From an uncultured Alkalilimnicola sp. (lineage in GTDB: Bacteria; Pseudomonadota; Gammaproteobacteria; Nitrococcales; AK92): a stretch of 51,305 bases of DNA. Of this stretch, positions 10,182-23,323 are shown in pieces; the first letter of the stretch is position 1, and each line of letters begins with the position of its first letter. The notes under the pieces were generated by a model, which had not been told where the DNA came from, searched no databases, and saw nothing but the letters and a program-made list of their open reading frames with translations. The translations under genes were made by a program, and so were the position numbers. Location of the stretch: NCBI GenBank assembly GCA_937951875.1, contig CALGAN010000076.1:1-51305 (forward strand), given 5' to 3'.

Positions 10182-10185
<4 letters not shown>
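9361..10185 (+). CDS. cdsA: Phosphatidate cytidylyltransferase (CDP-diglyceride synthase)
   Basis: CdsA makes CDP-diacylglycerol from phosphatidate and CTP at the inner membrane, the branch point of phospholipid synthesis. From GTG 9361 it has 274 residues and starts LKWRIITALVLVP; homologues begin here, and the longer open frame runs antiparallel to family expectations inside uppS. Six or more hydrophobic segments span the sequence. The CDS signature SMIKRQHGAKDSGNLLPGHG with GGVLDRVDAL is complete near the C-terminus. It overlaps uppS by 8 nt and dxr by 4 nt (ATGA). Confidence 0.95.
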
Positions 10186-11366
<1,181 letters not shown>

Positions 11367-11370
11367 AGTA

Positions 11371-12711
11371 GTGGGAATCCTCCAGAACATCTTCGGTTTC
11401 ATCATCGCTATCGGCGTGCTGGTGGCCTTCCACGAGTTCGGCCACTACTGGGTCGCGCGCCGGCTCGGCGTCAAGGTGCTGCGCTACTCGATCGGTTTCG
11501 GCAAGCCGCTGGTGATCTGGCGGCGCGGACCGGACAATACCGAATACGCGATTTCCGCAATCCCGCTCGGCGGTTACGTGAAAATGCTCGACGAGCGCGA
11601 AGGTCCGGTAGCACCGGAGGAACTGCACCGGGCCTTCAACCGCCAGTCGTTGGGTGTGCGCGCGGCGATCGTCGCCGCCGGTCCGCTGTTCAATCTGTTG
11701 TTCGCGGTGCTGGCCTACTGGTTCGTGTTCGTCTCCGGCACCCAGGAGCTGCGGGCCTACCTCGGCGAACCGCTGGCGGACACGCCGGCCGCGGCGGCCG
11801 GTTTCCAGCGCGGCGACGAGGTGCTGGCGGTCGACGGCGATCCGGTCAAGAGTTGGGATCAGCTGCTGCTGACGCTGCTTGACGCCGGGGTCGACCGCGC
11901 CCAGGTTTCGGTGCAGGTGCTGACTCGCGACGGGCAGCAGGCCATCCGGCAACTGGATCTGTCCGGCATCCGCGCCCTGGGCGATGAGCAGGACTTCATG
12001 AAGGTGGTGGGCCTGCGCATGCTGTTTCCGGACATTCCGGCGGTGATCGCCGGGGTGCGCGCCGGTTCCGCGGCGGACGCGGCCGGATTGAAGGCCGGCG
12101 AGCGCGTGGTCGCGATCGACGGCCAGCCGGTGGACGGCTGGAAGCAGATGGCCGAGTATCTGGCGGCTCGGCCGGGCCAGCAGGTGACGCTGTCGCTGAC
12201 CGGCGCCGATGGCGCGCGCACGGTGACCGTGACGCTGGGAACGGCGGAAGTGCAGGGTCGGACCGTCGGCCAGCTCGGCGTGGAGCCGGCGATTTTCCGC
12301 GAGGTGCGCTACGATCCGCTGGCGGCGCTGCCGCGCGCGGTCGAGGAAACCTGGCTGGCGAGCAGCCTGACGCTCAAGGTGCTGTACAAGATGCTGGTCG
12401 GCGACGCGTCGATCAAAAACTTGAGCGGGCCGCTCAACATCGCCCAGATCGCCGGGCAGTCGGTCGAGCTGGGATTGAGCTATTTCGTCAAGTTCCTGGC
12501 CATCGTCAGCGTCAGCCTGGCGGTGCTCAATCTGTTGCCGGTCCCGGTGCTGGACGGCGGGCATCTGTTCTATTACGCCTTGGAGGCGGTGCGCGGCAGG
12601 CCTTTGTCAGAGCGGGCGCAGCAGATCGGTCAGCAGATCGGCGTGGCGATGCTGCTGTTGCTGATGACGATCGCGTTCTACAACGACATCACCCGTTTGC
12701 TGGTGCAGTGA
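11371..12711 (+). CDS. rseP: Site-2 intramembrane zinc protease RseP
   Basis: RseP cleaves membrane-bound anti-sigma RseA and remnant signal peptides in the inner membrane. The 446 residues have the HEFGH zinc motif in the first membrane segment (His21, Glu22, His25), two tandem PDZ domains (roughly 110-300, each with an A-G-F/L-x-x-G-D/E turn), and the third zinc ligand in NLLPVPVLDGGH (Asp395). A last membrane helix ends the protein. Length matches E. coli (450). The GTG start lies 4 nt after dxr and no strong ribosome site is visible, so coupling is likely. Placement between dxr and bamA is conserved. Confidence 0.96.
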   Translation: MGILQNIFGFIIAIGVLVAFHEFGHYWVARRLGVKVLRYSIGFGKPLVIWRRGPDNTEYAISAIPLGGYVKMLDEREGPVAPEELHRAFNRQSLGVRAAIVAAGPLFNLLFAVLAYWFVFVSGTQELRAYLGEPLADTPAAAAGFQRGDEVLAVDGDPVKSWDQLLLTLLDAGVDRAQVSVQVLTRDGQQAIRQLDLSGIRALGDEQDFMKVVGLRMLFPDIPAVIAGVRAGSAADAAGLKAGERVVAIDGQPVDGWKQMAEYLAARPGQQVTLSLTGADGARTVTVTLGTAEVQGRTVGQLGVEPAIFREVRYDPLAALPRAVEETWLASSLTLKVLYKMLVGDASIKNLSGPLNIAQIAGQSVELGLSYFVKFLAIVSVSLAVLNLLPVPVLDGGHLFYYALEAVRGRPLSERAQQIGQQIGVAMLLLLMTIAFYNDITRLLVQ

Positions 12712-12736
12712 AAAAGCGGATACGGCGGGGCGGATA

Positions 12737-15061
12737 ATGCGAAGAATGCTCCCCTCCTTGGTGTTGGCGCTCGCGCTGGGGCGGGCGGACGCCGCGGACA
12801 GGTTCCAGGTCGAAGACATCCGGGTCGAGGGGCTGCAGCGCGTCCCGGTCGGCACGGTATTGAACTATCTGCCCATCCGCGTCGGCGAGACCATCGACGA
12901 TGATCGGGTGGCGGAAGCCATCCGCGCGCTTTACCGCACCGGCTTCTTCCAGGACGTGGCGCTCAGCCGCGACGGCGGCGTGCTGGTGGTGGAGGTGGTG
13001 GAGCGGCCGTCGATCGGCAAGATCGACCTGCGCGGCAACAAGGCCATCCAGACCGAGGATCTCACGAAGGCGCTGGAAGGCGTCGGTCTGGCGGAAGGGC
13101 GGGTGTTCAACCGCTTTCTGCTCAATGACGTAGAGCGCGAACTTCGCAACATTTATCAAAGCCGGGGCCAGTACGACACCGCCATCGAGAGCACGGTCAC
13201 GCCGCTGCCGCGCAACCGGGTGGCGGTGCGCATCGACATCCGCGAGAGCGAACCGGCCAAGATCCTGAACATCAACTTCGTCGGCAACCAGCGCTTCTCC
13301 AATTCCCAGCTGGAGAGCGTGTTCGAGCTGGGGCCGCGCAGCTGGTATCACTTTTTCTCCGACCGCGACGAATACGCGCGCGAGAAGCTCGCCGCCGATC
13401 TGGAGCGGCTGCGTTCCTTCTATCAGGACCAGGGCTACATCAATTTCACGATCACTTCCACCCAGGTGTCGGTGAGCCCGGACCGGCGCGGGATCTATAT
13501 CACGGTCAATCTCTCCGAAGGCGAGCAGTACCGGATCGAACGGTTTGCGTTGGCGGGGGACCTGATCGTGAGCGAAGAGGAGCTGCGTGGCCTGATCAGC
13601 ACCGCGCCGGGGAGCCTGTACTCGCGCGAACGTGTGACCGAATCCATACGCCGCATCCGCGAGCGCTTGGGCGAGGAGGGATACGCGTTCGCCAACGTCA
13701 ACGCCGTGCCCGAGCTCGACGACGAGAAACACACGGTGGCGTTGACCTATTACGTCGATCCGGGCAAGCGAGTGTACGTGCGCCGCATCAACATCAACGG
13801 CAACGCTCGCACCCGCGACGAGGTCATACGCCGCGAGCTGCGCCAGCCCGAGGGCGCGGCGCTGTCGACGGTGGCGGTGCAGCGCTCGCGCTACCGCTTG
13901 CAGCGGTTGGGCTTCTTTGAGGACGTGACGATCGACACCCCGGCGGTGCCGGGCGAGCCCGATCTGGTCGACGTCAACGTGGCGGTGCGCGAGCGCCTGT
14001 CCGGCAGCCTGCAAGCGGGTATCGGCTACGGCGAGTCGCAGGGCGTGATCATCAGCCTGTCGGTGCAGCAGGACAACGTGCTCGGTTCCGGCGACCGCGT
14101 CGGCCTGGAGCTGAACAACAGCTCGGTGAGCCGTGTCTACAGCCTGTCGTACCTGGATCGCTACTACACGCCGTCGGGCATCAGCCGCTCGTGGACGATC
14201 AGCCACCGCGAGACCGACGCGGCCGAAGCCAATCTTGCCGAGTACGACACCAAGACCTTCACGCTCGGCATGACCTACGGTATTCCGATCAGCGAGGAGG
14301 ATACGCTGTATGCCGGCGCTTCCGCGGAGTACTTGGGCTTGGATCTGGACGTGTACGCGCCGCAGCGGCTGCACGACTTCGTTCGCGATCACGGCGATGA
14401 GTTCACCAACTTCAAGCTCAATCTGAGCTGGCAGCGCGACAGCCGCGACACCGCCATCTTCGCGCGCCGCGGCGCCCGTCAAACCGCCGGGTTGGAGCTG
14501 GCGGTACCGGGCAGCGATCTGCAGTTCTACCGGCTCACCTATTCCTACCGGCACTATTTCCCGCTCACGGAGAAGCTGACGCTGAGCGTGCATGGCTCGC
14601 TCGGCTACGGCGACGGCTATGGCAATACCGAGGCCCTGCCGTTCTTCGAGAACTTCTACGCGGGCGGCATCAGCACCATCCGCGGCTTCCGCAGCAACTC
14701 GCTGGGGCCGCGCGACCCGATCGAGCGGCTCGATCTGGACGGCGACCCGAGCACGTTGGAGACTCGCGGCGGCGACCCGACCGGCGGTAACGCCCGCATC
14801 ATCGGGAATATCGAGGTGCTGTTCCCGATGCCTTACGTGGAAGTCGAGTCGATGCGGATGTTCGTGTTCCTCGACGGCGGCAACGTTTTCGATACCCGCC
14901 ATCAGGATATAAGTGTCGATGAGTTCCGCTATTCCACCGGCGTCGGTTTGACCTGGCTGTCGCCGCTGGGCGCGTTGACAATCAGCCTGGCGCGACCGTT
15001 AAATGACCGGGCCGGCGACCAGACCGAGTTCTTCCAGTTCTCGCTCGGCTCTTTCTTCTAG
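12737..15061 (+). CDS. bamA: Outer membrane protein assembly factor BamA
   Basis: BamA is the Omp85 insertase of the BAM complex. The 774 residues begin with a short signal peptide (cleavage likely after ADA, about residue 19). Five POTRA domains follow (about 20-420), with G-x-F-x-D-V and Y-x-x-x-G-Y-x turns. The beta-barrel (about 425-774) contains the conserved loop-6 motif STIRGFRSNSLGP (Ile-Arg-Gly-Phe) and ends in an aromatic strand, FQFSLGSFF. This is slightly shorter than E. coli (810). skp follows 20 nt later, forming an outer-membrane biogenesis pair. Confidence 0.97.
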   Translation: MRRMLPSLVLALALGRADAADRFQVEDIRVEGLQRVPVGTVLNYLPIRVGETIDDDRVAEAIRALYRTGFFQDVALSRDGGVLVVEVVERPSIGKIDLRGNKAIQTEDLTKALEGVGLAEGRVFNRFLLNDVERELRNIYQSRGQYDTAIESTVTPLPRNRVAVRIDIRESEPAKILNINFVGNQRFSNSQLESVFELGPRSWYHFFSDRDEYAREKLAADLERLRSFYQDQGYINFTITSTQVSVSPDRRGIYITVNLSEGEQYRIERFALAGDLIVSEEELRGLISTAPGSLYSRERVTESIRRIRERLGEEGYAFANVNAVPELDDEKHTVALTYYVDPGKRVYVRRININGNARTRDEVIRRELRQPEGAALSTVAVQRSRYRLQRLGFFEDVTIDTPAVPGEPDLVDVNVAVRERLSGSLQAGIGYGESQGVIISLSVQQDNVLGSGDRVGLELNNSSVSRVYSLSYLDRYYTPSGISRSWTISHRETDAAEANLAEYDTKTFTLGMTYGIPISEEDTLYAGASAEYLGLDLDVYAPQRLHDFVRDHGDEFTNFKLNLSWQRDSRDTAIFARRGARQTAGLELAVPGSDLQFYRLTYSYRHYFPLTEKLTLSVHGSLGYGDGYGNTEALPFFENFYAGGISTIRGFRSNSLGPRDPIERLDLDGDPSTLETRGGDPTGGNARIIGNIEVLFPMPYVEVESMRMFVFLDGGNVFDTRHQDISVDEFRYSTGVGLTWLSPLGALTISLARPLNDRAGDQTEFFQFSLGSFF

Positions 15062-15081
15062 TTACCTATTGGAGACACATT

Positions 15082-15606
15082 TTGAAGAAGACCTTGTGCC
15101 GGATCGGTCTTGCGGTTGCGCTTTGCGCGGCGAGCGCGGCGGCGTCCGCTCAGCCGAAAATCGGTTTCGTCAATCCGGCCCGGGTGTCGGCCGACGCGCC
15201 GCAGGCCATGGCTGCCCGGGAAAAGCTCGAGAAAGAGTTCTCCGCCCGCCGCGAAGAGCTGGCGCGCGCGCAGAAGGAGCTCAAGGAGCTGGAGGCCAAG
15301 CTCAACCGCGACGCCGCGGTGATGACCGAGGCCGAGCGTAGCCGCGCCGAGCGCGACCTGCTGGCTCGCAGCCGCGAACTGCGCCGCATGCAGGACGAGC
15401 TGCGCGAGGACTACAACATCCGCGGCAACGAGGAGCTGGCCAAGTTGCAGCGGCGGATCATCGAAGTCATCCACCAACTCGCCAAAGAAGAGAAATTTGA
15501 CCTGATTGTCGGTGACGGCGTGATCTATGCTAGCGAGCAGATCGACATCACCAGCAAGGTGGTCGAGCGGCTCAAGCAGGAATACCGGAACTCGACGTCC
15601 AAATAG
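15082..15606 (+). CDS. skp: Periplasmic chaperone Skp/OmpH
   Basis: Skp is a jellyfish-shaped trimer that holds unfolded outer-membrane proteins between the Sec translocon and BamA. The 174 residues have a signal peptide (MKKTLCRIGLAVAL..., cleavage likely after ASA near residue 23), then KIGFVNPARV and a long charged coiled-coil (about 45-120) that forms the tentacles. The start is TTG at 15082, supported by GGAG at 15071-15074 seven nt upstream. lpxD follows after 34 nt. Confidence 0.94.
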   Translation: MKKTLCRIGLAVALCAASAAASAQPKIGFVNPARVSADAPQAMAAREKLEKEFSARREELARAQKELKELEAKLNRDAAVMTEAERSRAERDLLARSRELRRMQDELREDYNIRGNEELAKLQRRIIEVIHQLAKEEKFDLIVGDGVIYASEQIDITSKVVERLKQEYRNSTSK

Positions 15607-15640
15607 GTTGTAACGTGGTGAGTGGCGCGGAGATGATCGG

Positions 15641-16696
15641 GTGGCCGACGTGGCCGGCTTTCGCCTAGGAGATTTGGCCCAGTGGGCCGGGGTCGAGTTG
15701 CGTGGCGACCCTGAAATCCGCGTGACTGGCGTGGCAACCATCGAGGGTGCGGGGCCGCGGGATGTCACGTTCCTCGCCAATCCACGCTACCGGCGCTTTC
15801 TGGCGAGCACGCGCGCTGCAGCGGTGGTGCTGCACCCGGATGAGGCCGACGGCTGCCCCACCGCGGCGCTGCTGAGCACCAATCCATATCTGCTGTTCGC
15901 GCGCATCGTCGCCTACATGTGTCCGCCGCCGGCGACGGAGCCGGGCGTGCACCCGACCGCCTGGGTCGATCCCACGGCGAGCCTGGGCGAGGGGGTGTCG
16001 ATCGGCCCGCAGGCGGTGATCCACCGTGGCGCGCGCATCGGCGCCGGCACGTCGATCGGCAGCGGCGCGGTGGTGGAGGCGGATGCGGCGATCGGCCGCG
16101 ACTGCCGCATCGGCACCAACGTCACCATCGGCGCGCGCGTGGTGATCGGCGATCGGGTGGTGATCCATCCAGGTGCCGTGCTCGGCGCCGACGGCTTCGG
16201 CTTCGCCAACGACAACGGGCGTTGGGTCAAGGTGCCGCAGGTTGGCGGCGTACGCATCGGCGACGACGTCGAGATCGGCGCCAACACCACCATCGACCGC
16301 GGCGCGCTGGGCGATACGGTGGTGGAGGAGGGCGTCAAGCTGGATAACCAGATCCAGATCGGCCACAACGTCCGCATCGGCGCGCATACCGCCATCGCCG
16401 GCGCCACGGCCATCGCCGGCAGCACAACCATCGGGAAACGCTGTACCATTGCCGGCGCGGTTGGCTTCGCCGGGCATCTGCACATCGCCGACGGGACGGT
16501 CATCACCGGCATGACGGCGGTTTCCCGCAGCATCAACAAGGCTGGAATCTATTCCAGCGGCACTCAGATGGTCGACAACCACACTTGGCGCAAATCGGCA
16601 GTACGGTTCAACCAATTGGATGAAATGTACCGGCGCCTACGCGAACTCGAAACCGAGCTGGCCGATCTCAAGGCACAGCTTAACAAGGACTCGTGA
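15641..16696 (+). CDS. lpxD: UDP-3-O-(3-hydroxyacyl)glucosamine N-acyltransferase
   Basis: LpxD adds the N-linked 3-hydroxyacyl chain to UDP-3-O-acyl-glucosamine, the third step of lipid A synthesis. The 351 residues have an N-terminal uridine-binding domain (1-100), a left-handed beta-helix of hexapeptide repeats (about 103-310) and a C-terminal helix that forms a coiled coil. The catalytic histidine should be His242 (QIQIGHNVRIG; E. coli His239). GTG 15641 is preceded by GGAGA with 7 nt spacing. FabZ and LpxA follow. Confidence 0.96.
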   Translation: MADVAGFRLGDLAQWAGVELRGDPEIRVTGVATIEGAGPRDVTFLANPRYRRFLASTRAAAVVLHPDEADGCPTAALLSTNPYLLFARIVAYMCPPPATEPGVHPTAWVDPTASLGEGVSIGPQAVIHRGARIGAGTSIGSGAVVEADAAIGRDCRIGTNVTIGARVVIGDRVVIHPGAVLGADGFGFANDNGRWVKVPQVGGVRIGDDVEIGANTTIDRGALGDTVVEEGVKLDNQIQIGHNVRIGAHTAIAGATAIAGSTTIGKRCTIAGAVGFAGHLHIADGTVITGMTAVSRSINKAGIYSSGTQMVDNHTWRKSAVRFNQLDEMYRRLRELETELADLKAQLNKDS

Positions 16697-16722
16697 AGTC
16701 CGTGGAAGGGCGCAACGCTACG

Positions 16723-17151
16723 ATGGATATCAACGACATTACCAGCCTGCTTCCCCACAGGTATCCGTTCCTGCTGATCGACCGTGTGGTGGAATGCGTT
16801 CCCGGTGAGCTGTTGGTCGGACTGAAGAACGTCACGATCAACGAGCCTTATTTCGCCGGCCACTTCCCGGGGCATCCGGTGATGCCGGGCGTGTTGATTC
16901 TCGAGGCGCTGGCACAGGCCTGCGGGCTGCTCGCGTTCAAGACTGCGGGCGAGCGTCCGAACGGCATTTTCTATCTGGTCGGTGTCGAGAACGCGCGCTT
17001 CAAGCGCCCGGTGATCCCCGGCGACCAGCTGCGACTCGAAGCTCGGCTCAAGCGCTCCATCCGGGGTGTCTGGATGTTCGAAACGGAAGCCACGGTAGAC
17101 GGCAACTTCGTGGCCGAGTGTGAAATTCGTTGTGCCATGAGGGAACTGTGA
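16723..17151 (+). CDS. fabZ: 3-hydroxyacyl-[acyl-carrier-protein] dehydratase FabZ
   Basis: FabZ dehydrates 3-hydroxyacyl-ACP in fatty acid elongation and competes with LpxA for the 3-hydroxyacyl substrate. From ATG 16723 it has 142 residues, starting MDINDITSLLPHRYPFLLIDRV as in pseudomonads. The hot-dog active site is GHFPGHPVMPGVLILEA with His47 and Glu61. A GTG at 16693 overlapping the lpxD stop would add ten residues of no family similarity; it remains possible through coupling. The stop overlaps the lpxA GTG. Confidence 0.95.
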   Translation: MDINDITSLLPHRYPFLLIDRVVECVPGELLVGLKNVTINEPYFAGHFPGHPVMPGVLILEALAQACGLLAFKTAGERPNGIFYLVGVENARFKRPVIPGDQLRLEARLKRSIRGVWMFETEATVDGNFVAECEIRCAMREL

Positions 17152-17924
17152 GCTCGATTCACCCCACCGCCGTCATCGATCCCAAGGCTCGGATCGGTGC
17201 CAACGTCACTATCGGTCCGTACACGATCATCGGCGCCGATGTCGAGATCGGCGACGGTACCTGGATCGGTCCGCACGTGGTGATCGAGGGCCCGACCCGC
17301 ATCGGCCGCGACAACCGCATCTATCAGTTCGCCTCCCTGGGGGCGGCGCCCCAGGACAAGAAGTACAAGGGCGAGCCGACGCTGCTGGAGATCGGCGACC
17401 GCAACCTGATCCGGGAATGCTGCACCTTCAATCGCGGCACCGTGCAGGGCGGCGGCGTCACCCGCATCGGCAACGACAACTGGATCATGGCGTACTGCCA
17501 TATCGCCCACGACTGCCTGGTCGGCAACGGTACGGTGTTCGCCAACAACGCCTCGCTGGCGGGGCACGTGATCATCGACGATTACGTGATCCTTGGCGGC
17601 TTCTCGCTGGTGCTGCAGTTCTGTCGCATGGGTGCGTATAGCTTCGCCGCCTTCGGCAGCCACATCAACATGGATGTGCCGCCGTTCGTGATGGTGCGCG
17701 GTCAGCTGGCCGAGCCGCAAGCGATGAACGTGGAGGGCATGCGTCGGCACGGCAAGTCGCCGGAGGTGATCCGCGCCGTCAAGCAGGCCTATAAGGTGCT
17801 GTACCGGTCCGGGCTGCGGTTGGAGGAAGCCAAGCAGCGCCTGGACGAGCTGGCGGCCCAGTATGATGAGGTCGCGCTGATCCGGAAGTTCTTGGATACC
17901 ACCGAGCGCGGCATCATCCGCTAG
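17148..17924 (+). CDS. lpxA: Acyl-ACP--UDP-N-acetylglucosamine O-acyltransferase (LpxA), with unusual active site
   Basis: LpxA catalyses the first step of lipid A synthesis, 3-O-acylation of UDP-GlcNAc. The 258 residues are hexapeptide beta-helix repeats (1-185) plus a C-terminal helical domain ending STERGIIR-like. HIAHDCLVGN holds the catalytic His121 (E. coli His125) with His118 and His140. The residue equivalent to E. coli His160 is Leu156 (LVLQFC, normally VHQF); this conserved position is changed. At the hydrocarbon-ruler position (E. coli Gly173) there is Phe169. The start GTG overlaps the fabZ stop as GTGA. Family assignment is firm; activity and chain preference are inferred. Confidence 0.93.
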   Translation: MSSIHPTAVIDPKARIGANVTIGPYTIIGADVEIGDGTWIGPHVVIEGPTRIGRDNRIYQFASLGAAPQDKKYKGEPTLLEIGDRNLIRECCTFNRGTVQGGGVTRIGNDNWIMAYCHIAHDCLVGNGTVFANNASLAGHVIIDDYVILGGFSLVLQFCRMGAYSFAAFGSHINMDVPPFVMVRGQLAEPQAMNVEGMRRHGKSPEVIRAVKQAYKVLYRSGLRLEEAKQRLDELAAQYDEVALIRKFLDTTERGIIR

Positions 17925-17982
17925 CGTTTCCAGCCACGGCGGCGGGCGGCAACGTCTCCGCCGCCCATGACCGTAAGCAAGC

Positions 17983-19116
17983 ATGCGAGTTGCGATCGTC
18001 GCGGGCGAGCTCTCCGGCGATCTGCTCGGCGCGGGGCTCATGCAGGGGCTCAAGGCGCGCCGGGCGGATATCCGCTTCGAGGGCATCGGCGGCCCGGCCA
18101 TGCTGGCCGAGGGCTTCCACAGCCTTTATCCGCTCGAGTCACTATCGGTGATGGGCCTGGTGGAGGTGCTCGGACATCTGCCGGAGCTGCTGCGCATTCG
18201 CCGCGGGTTGCTGGCGCGCTTCCTCGCCGATCCGCCGGACGTGTTCGTCGGCATCGATTCCCCCGACTTCAATCTGGGGCTGGAGCGGCGGCTGCGCGCG
18301 GCGGGCATCAAGACCGTGCATTACGTCAGCCCCTCGGTGTGGGCCTGGCGGCAGGGGCGGGTGAAGGGCATCCGCGAGGCCGTCGACCTCATGCTCACGC
18401 TGTTCCCGTTCGAGAAAGAGTTCTACGACCGCCACGGCGTGCCGGCGGTGCATGTCGGCCATCCGGCCGCCGACCGGCTGCCGCTGGAGGTGGATAGCGC
18501 CGCTCAGCGCGCCGCCCTTGGGCTGCCGCAGGACGTGCCCGTGGTGGCGGTGCTGCCGGGCAGCCGCCGTGGGGAGGTGGCGCGGCTTGGCGGGTTGTTC
18601 GCGCAGACGATCGCCCTGGTGGCCGCCGAACTGCCCGACTGCCGGTTCGTGGCGCCGATGGTGTCGGCCGAGCTGGAGGCGGCGTTCGCGGCGGCGGTGC
18701 GCGACGCCGGGGTGGCCGAGCGCGTGACCCTGCTGCGCGGCCAATCGGCGGCGGCCATGAGCGCGGCCGACTGCGTGCTGCTGGCGTCGGGCACCGCCAC
18801 GCTCGAGGCCATGCTGCTGAAACGGCCGATGGTGGTGGCCTACCGGGTGGCGCCGAGCACCGCCGCCATCGTCCGCCTGCTGCGGCTGGTGAAGACGCGG
18901 CGTTTCGCGCTGCCCAATCTGCTGGCGGGCGAGGACGTGGTGCCCGAATTCATTCAGGACGTTACGCCGCAGGCGCTGGCGCAGGCCCTGCTGGCGCAGC
19001 TGCGCGACGAGGAGGGGCGGGCGCGGCTGCAACAGCGCTTCCTTGCCATGCACCGGCAGTTGCGGCGCGGCGCCAACGACCGAGCGGCGGAGGCGGTTCT
19101 GCAGTGTCTGAGCTAG
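17983..19116 (+). CDS. lpxB: Lipid-A-disaccharide synthase
   Basis: LpxB (GT19) condenses UDP-diacylglucosamine with lipid X to give the tetraacyl disaccharide-1-phosphate. The 377 residues begin MRVAIVAGELSGDLLGAGL. They include GIDSPDFNLGLERRLR, the SPSVWAWRQGRVKGI motif, and LPGSRRGEVARLGGLF for nucleotide binding. ASGTATLEAMLLKRPMVVAYR is the C-terminal signature. It lies 58 nt after lpxA, and its end overlaps rnhB by 13 nt. Confidence 0.96.
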   Translation: MRVAIVAGELSGDLLGAGLMQGLKARRADIRFEGIGGPAMLAEGFHSLYPLESLSVMGLVEVLGHLPELLRIRRGLLARFLADPPDVFVGIDSPDFNLGLERRLRAAGIKTVHYVSPSVWAWRQGRVKGIREAVDLMLTLFPFEKEFYDRHGVPAVHVGHPAADRLPLEVDSAAQRAALGLPQDVPVVAVLPGSRRGEVARLGGLFAQTIALVAAELPDCRFVAPMVSAELEAAFAAAVRDAGVAERVTLLRGQSAAAMSAADCVLLASGTATLEAMLLKRPMVVAYRVAPSTAAIVRLLRLVKTRRFALPNLLAGEDVVPEFIQDVTPQALAQALLAQLRDEEGRARLQQRFLAMHRQLRRGANDRAAEAVLQCLS

Positions 19117-19717
19117 CGCAGGCGCAGCTGGGGTTCTGGAGCGACTGCGCTCATGTCGCCGGGGTCGACGAGGCGGGGCGCGGGCCGCTGGCCGGGCCGG
19201 TGGTGGCGGCGGCGGTGATCCTGCCCAAGGGGCTGGTCATTCCTGGACTGACCGATTCCAAGCAGCTGAGCGCCGCCAGCCGCGCGGCGCTGGAGCGGGA
19301 GATCCAGGCCAAGGCGCTGGCCTGGAGCGTAGGCCGCGCCGAGGTCGAGGAGATCGACCGCCTGAACATTCTGCAAGCCACCTTCCTGGCGATGGAGCGG
19401 GCGGTGGCCGGGTTGGCGCTGGCGCCCGAGTTCGTGCTGGTGGACGGCAACCGCTGCCCGCGGCTGCCGTATCTGATGGAACCGGTGATCGGCGGCGACC
19501 GCTTGGTGGCGTGTATCAGCGCGGCGTCCATACTGGCCAAGGAGGCGCGCGATCGCGAACTGTGCGAACTCGATCGCCTCTACCCCGGCTACGGGTTCGC
19601 CAAGCACAAGGGCTACGGCACCGCCGAGCATCTGCAGGCGCTGCGGCAGTTGGGGCCGTCGCCGGTGCACCGGCGATCGTTCAAGCCGGTCAAAGAGCTG
19701 TTGAGCGGGGAACGGCC

Positions 19718-19721
<4 letters not shown>
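19104..19721 (+). CDS. rnhB: Ribonuclease HII
   Basis: RNase HII removes RNA from RNA-DNA hybrids and single misincorporated ribonucleotides. The 205 residues show VDEAGRGPLAGPVVAAAV (Asp and Glu of the active site), VLVDGNRCPRL (third acid) and ISAASILAKEARDREL (fourth acid), then the C-terminal GYGTAEHL. GTG 19104 has GGAGG about 10 nt upstream and overlaps lpxB by 13 nt. Its own stop overlaps the dnaE GTG. The lpxB-rnhB-dnaE order is conserved. Confidence 0.96.
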
Positions 19722-23169
<3,448 letters not shown>

Positions 23170-23188
<19 letters not shown>

Positions 23189-23246
23189 GTTGCTGAAGCG
23201 CCTGGCCGCGCTTCCTGGCGCCGGCGTTCCGCAAGTGGAGTACTAG
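23170..23246 (+). other. Displaced 3' end of dnaE (frameshifted tail)
   Basis: Reading in the +1 frame relative to the annotated dnaE gives RPTDELLKRLAALPGAGVPQVEY and a TAG at 23244-23246. This matches the usual C-terminal pattern of DnaE (EEWRVRPTDELL...). Deleting one G from the five-G run at 23170-23174 joins it in frame and gives a protein of about 1174 residues. The tail is not a separate gene. Confidence 0.8.
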
Positions 23247-23261
23247 TTCGCATAACAGCGC

Positions 23262-23290
23262 TTGCCAGCGCACCTGGCAGCCGTTAGGGT
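23262..23290 (+). promoter_or_regulatory. Possible promoter of accA
   Basis: TTGCCA (23262-23267) is followed after 17 nt by TAGGGT (23285-23290), in the 77-nt gap after the frameshifted dnaE end. The -35 match is good and the -10 match is weak. accA may also be read from upstream. Confidence 0.35.
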
Positions 23291-23323
23291 ACACCCCGTT
23301 CGAACGGAGCCTCATAACGACAT

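Noticed and set aside
12689..14902. Long open frame antisense to bamA
   Set aside because: It lies opposite a complete BamA, is rich in repeated H, R, A, V and D from reverse-complemented GC-rich codons, and has no recognisable domain or ribosome site. It is a shadow of codon bias.
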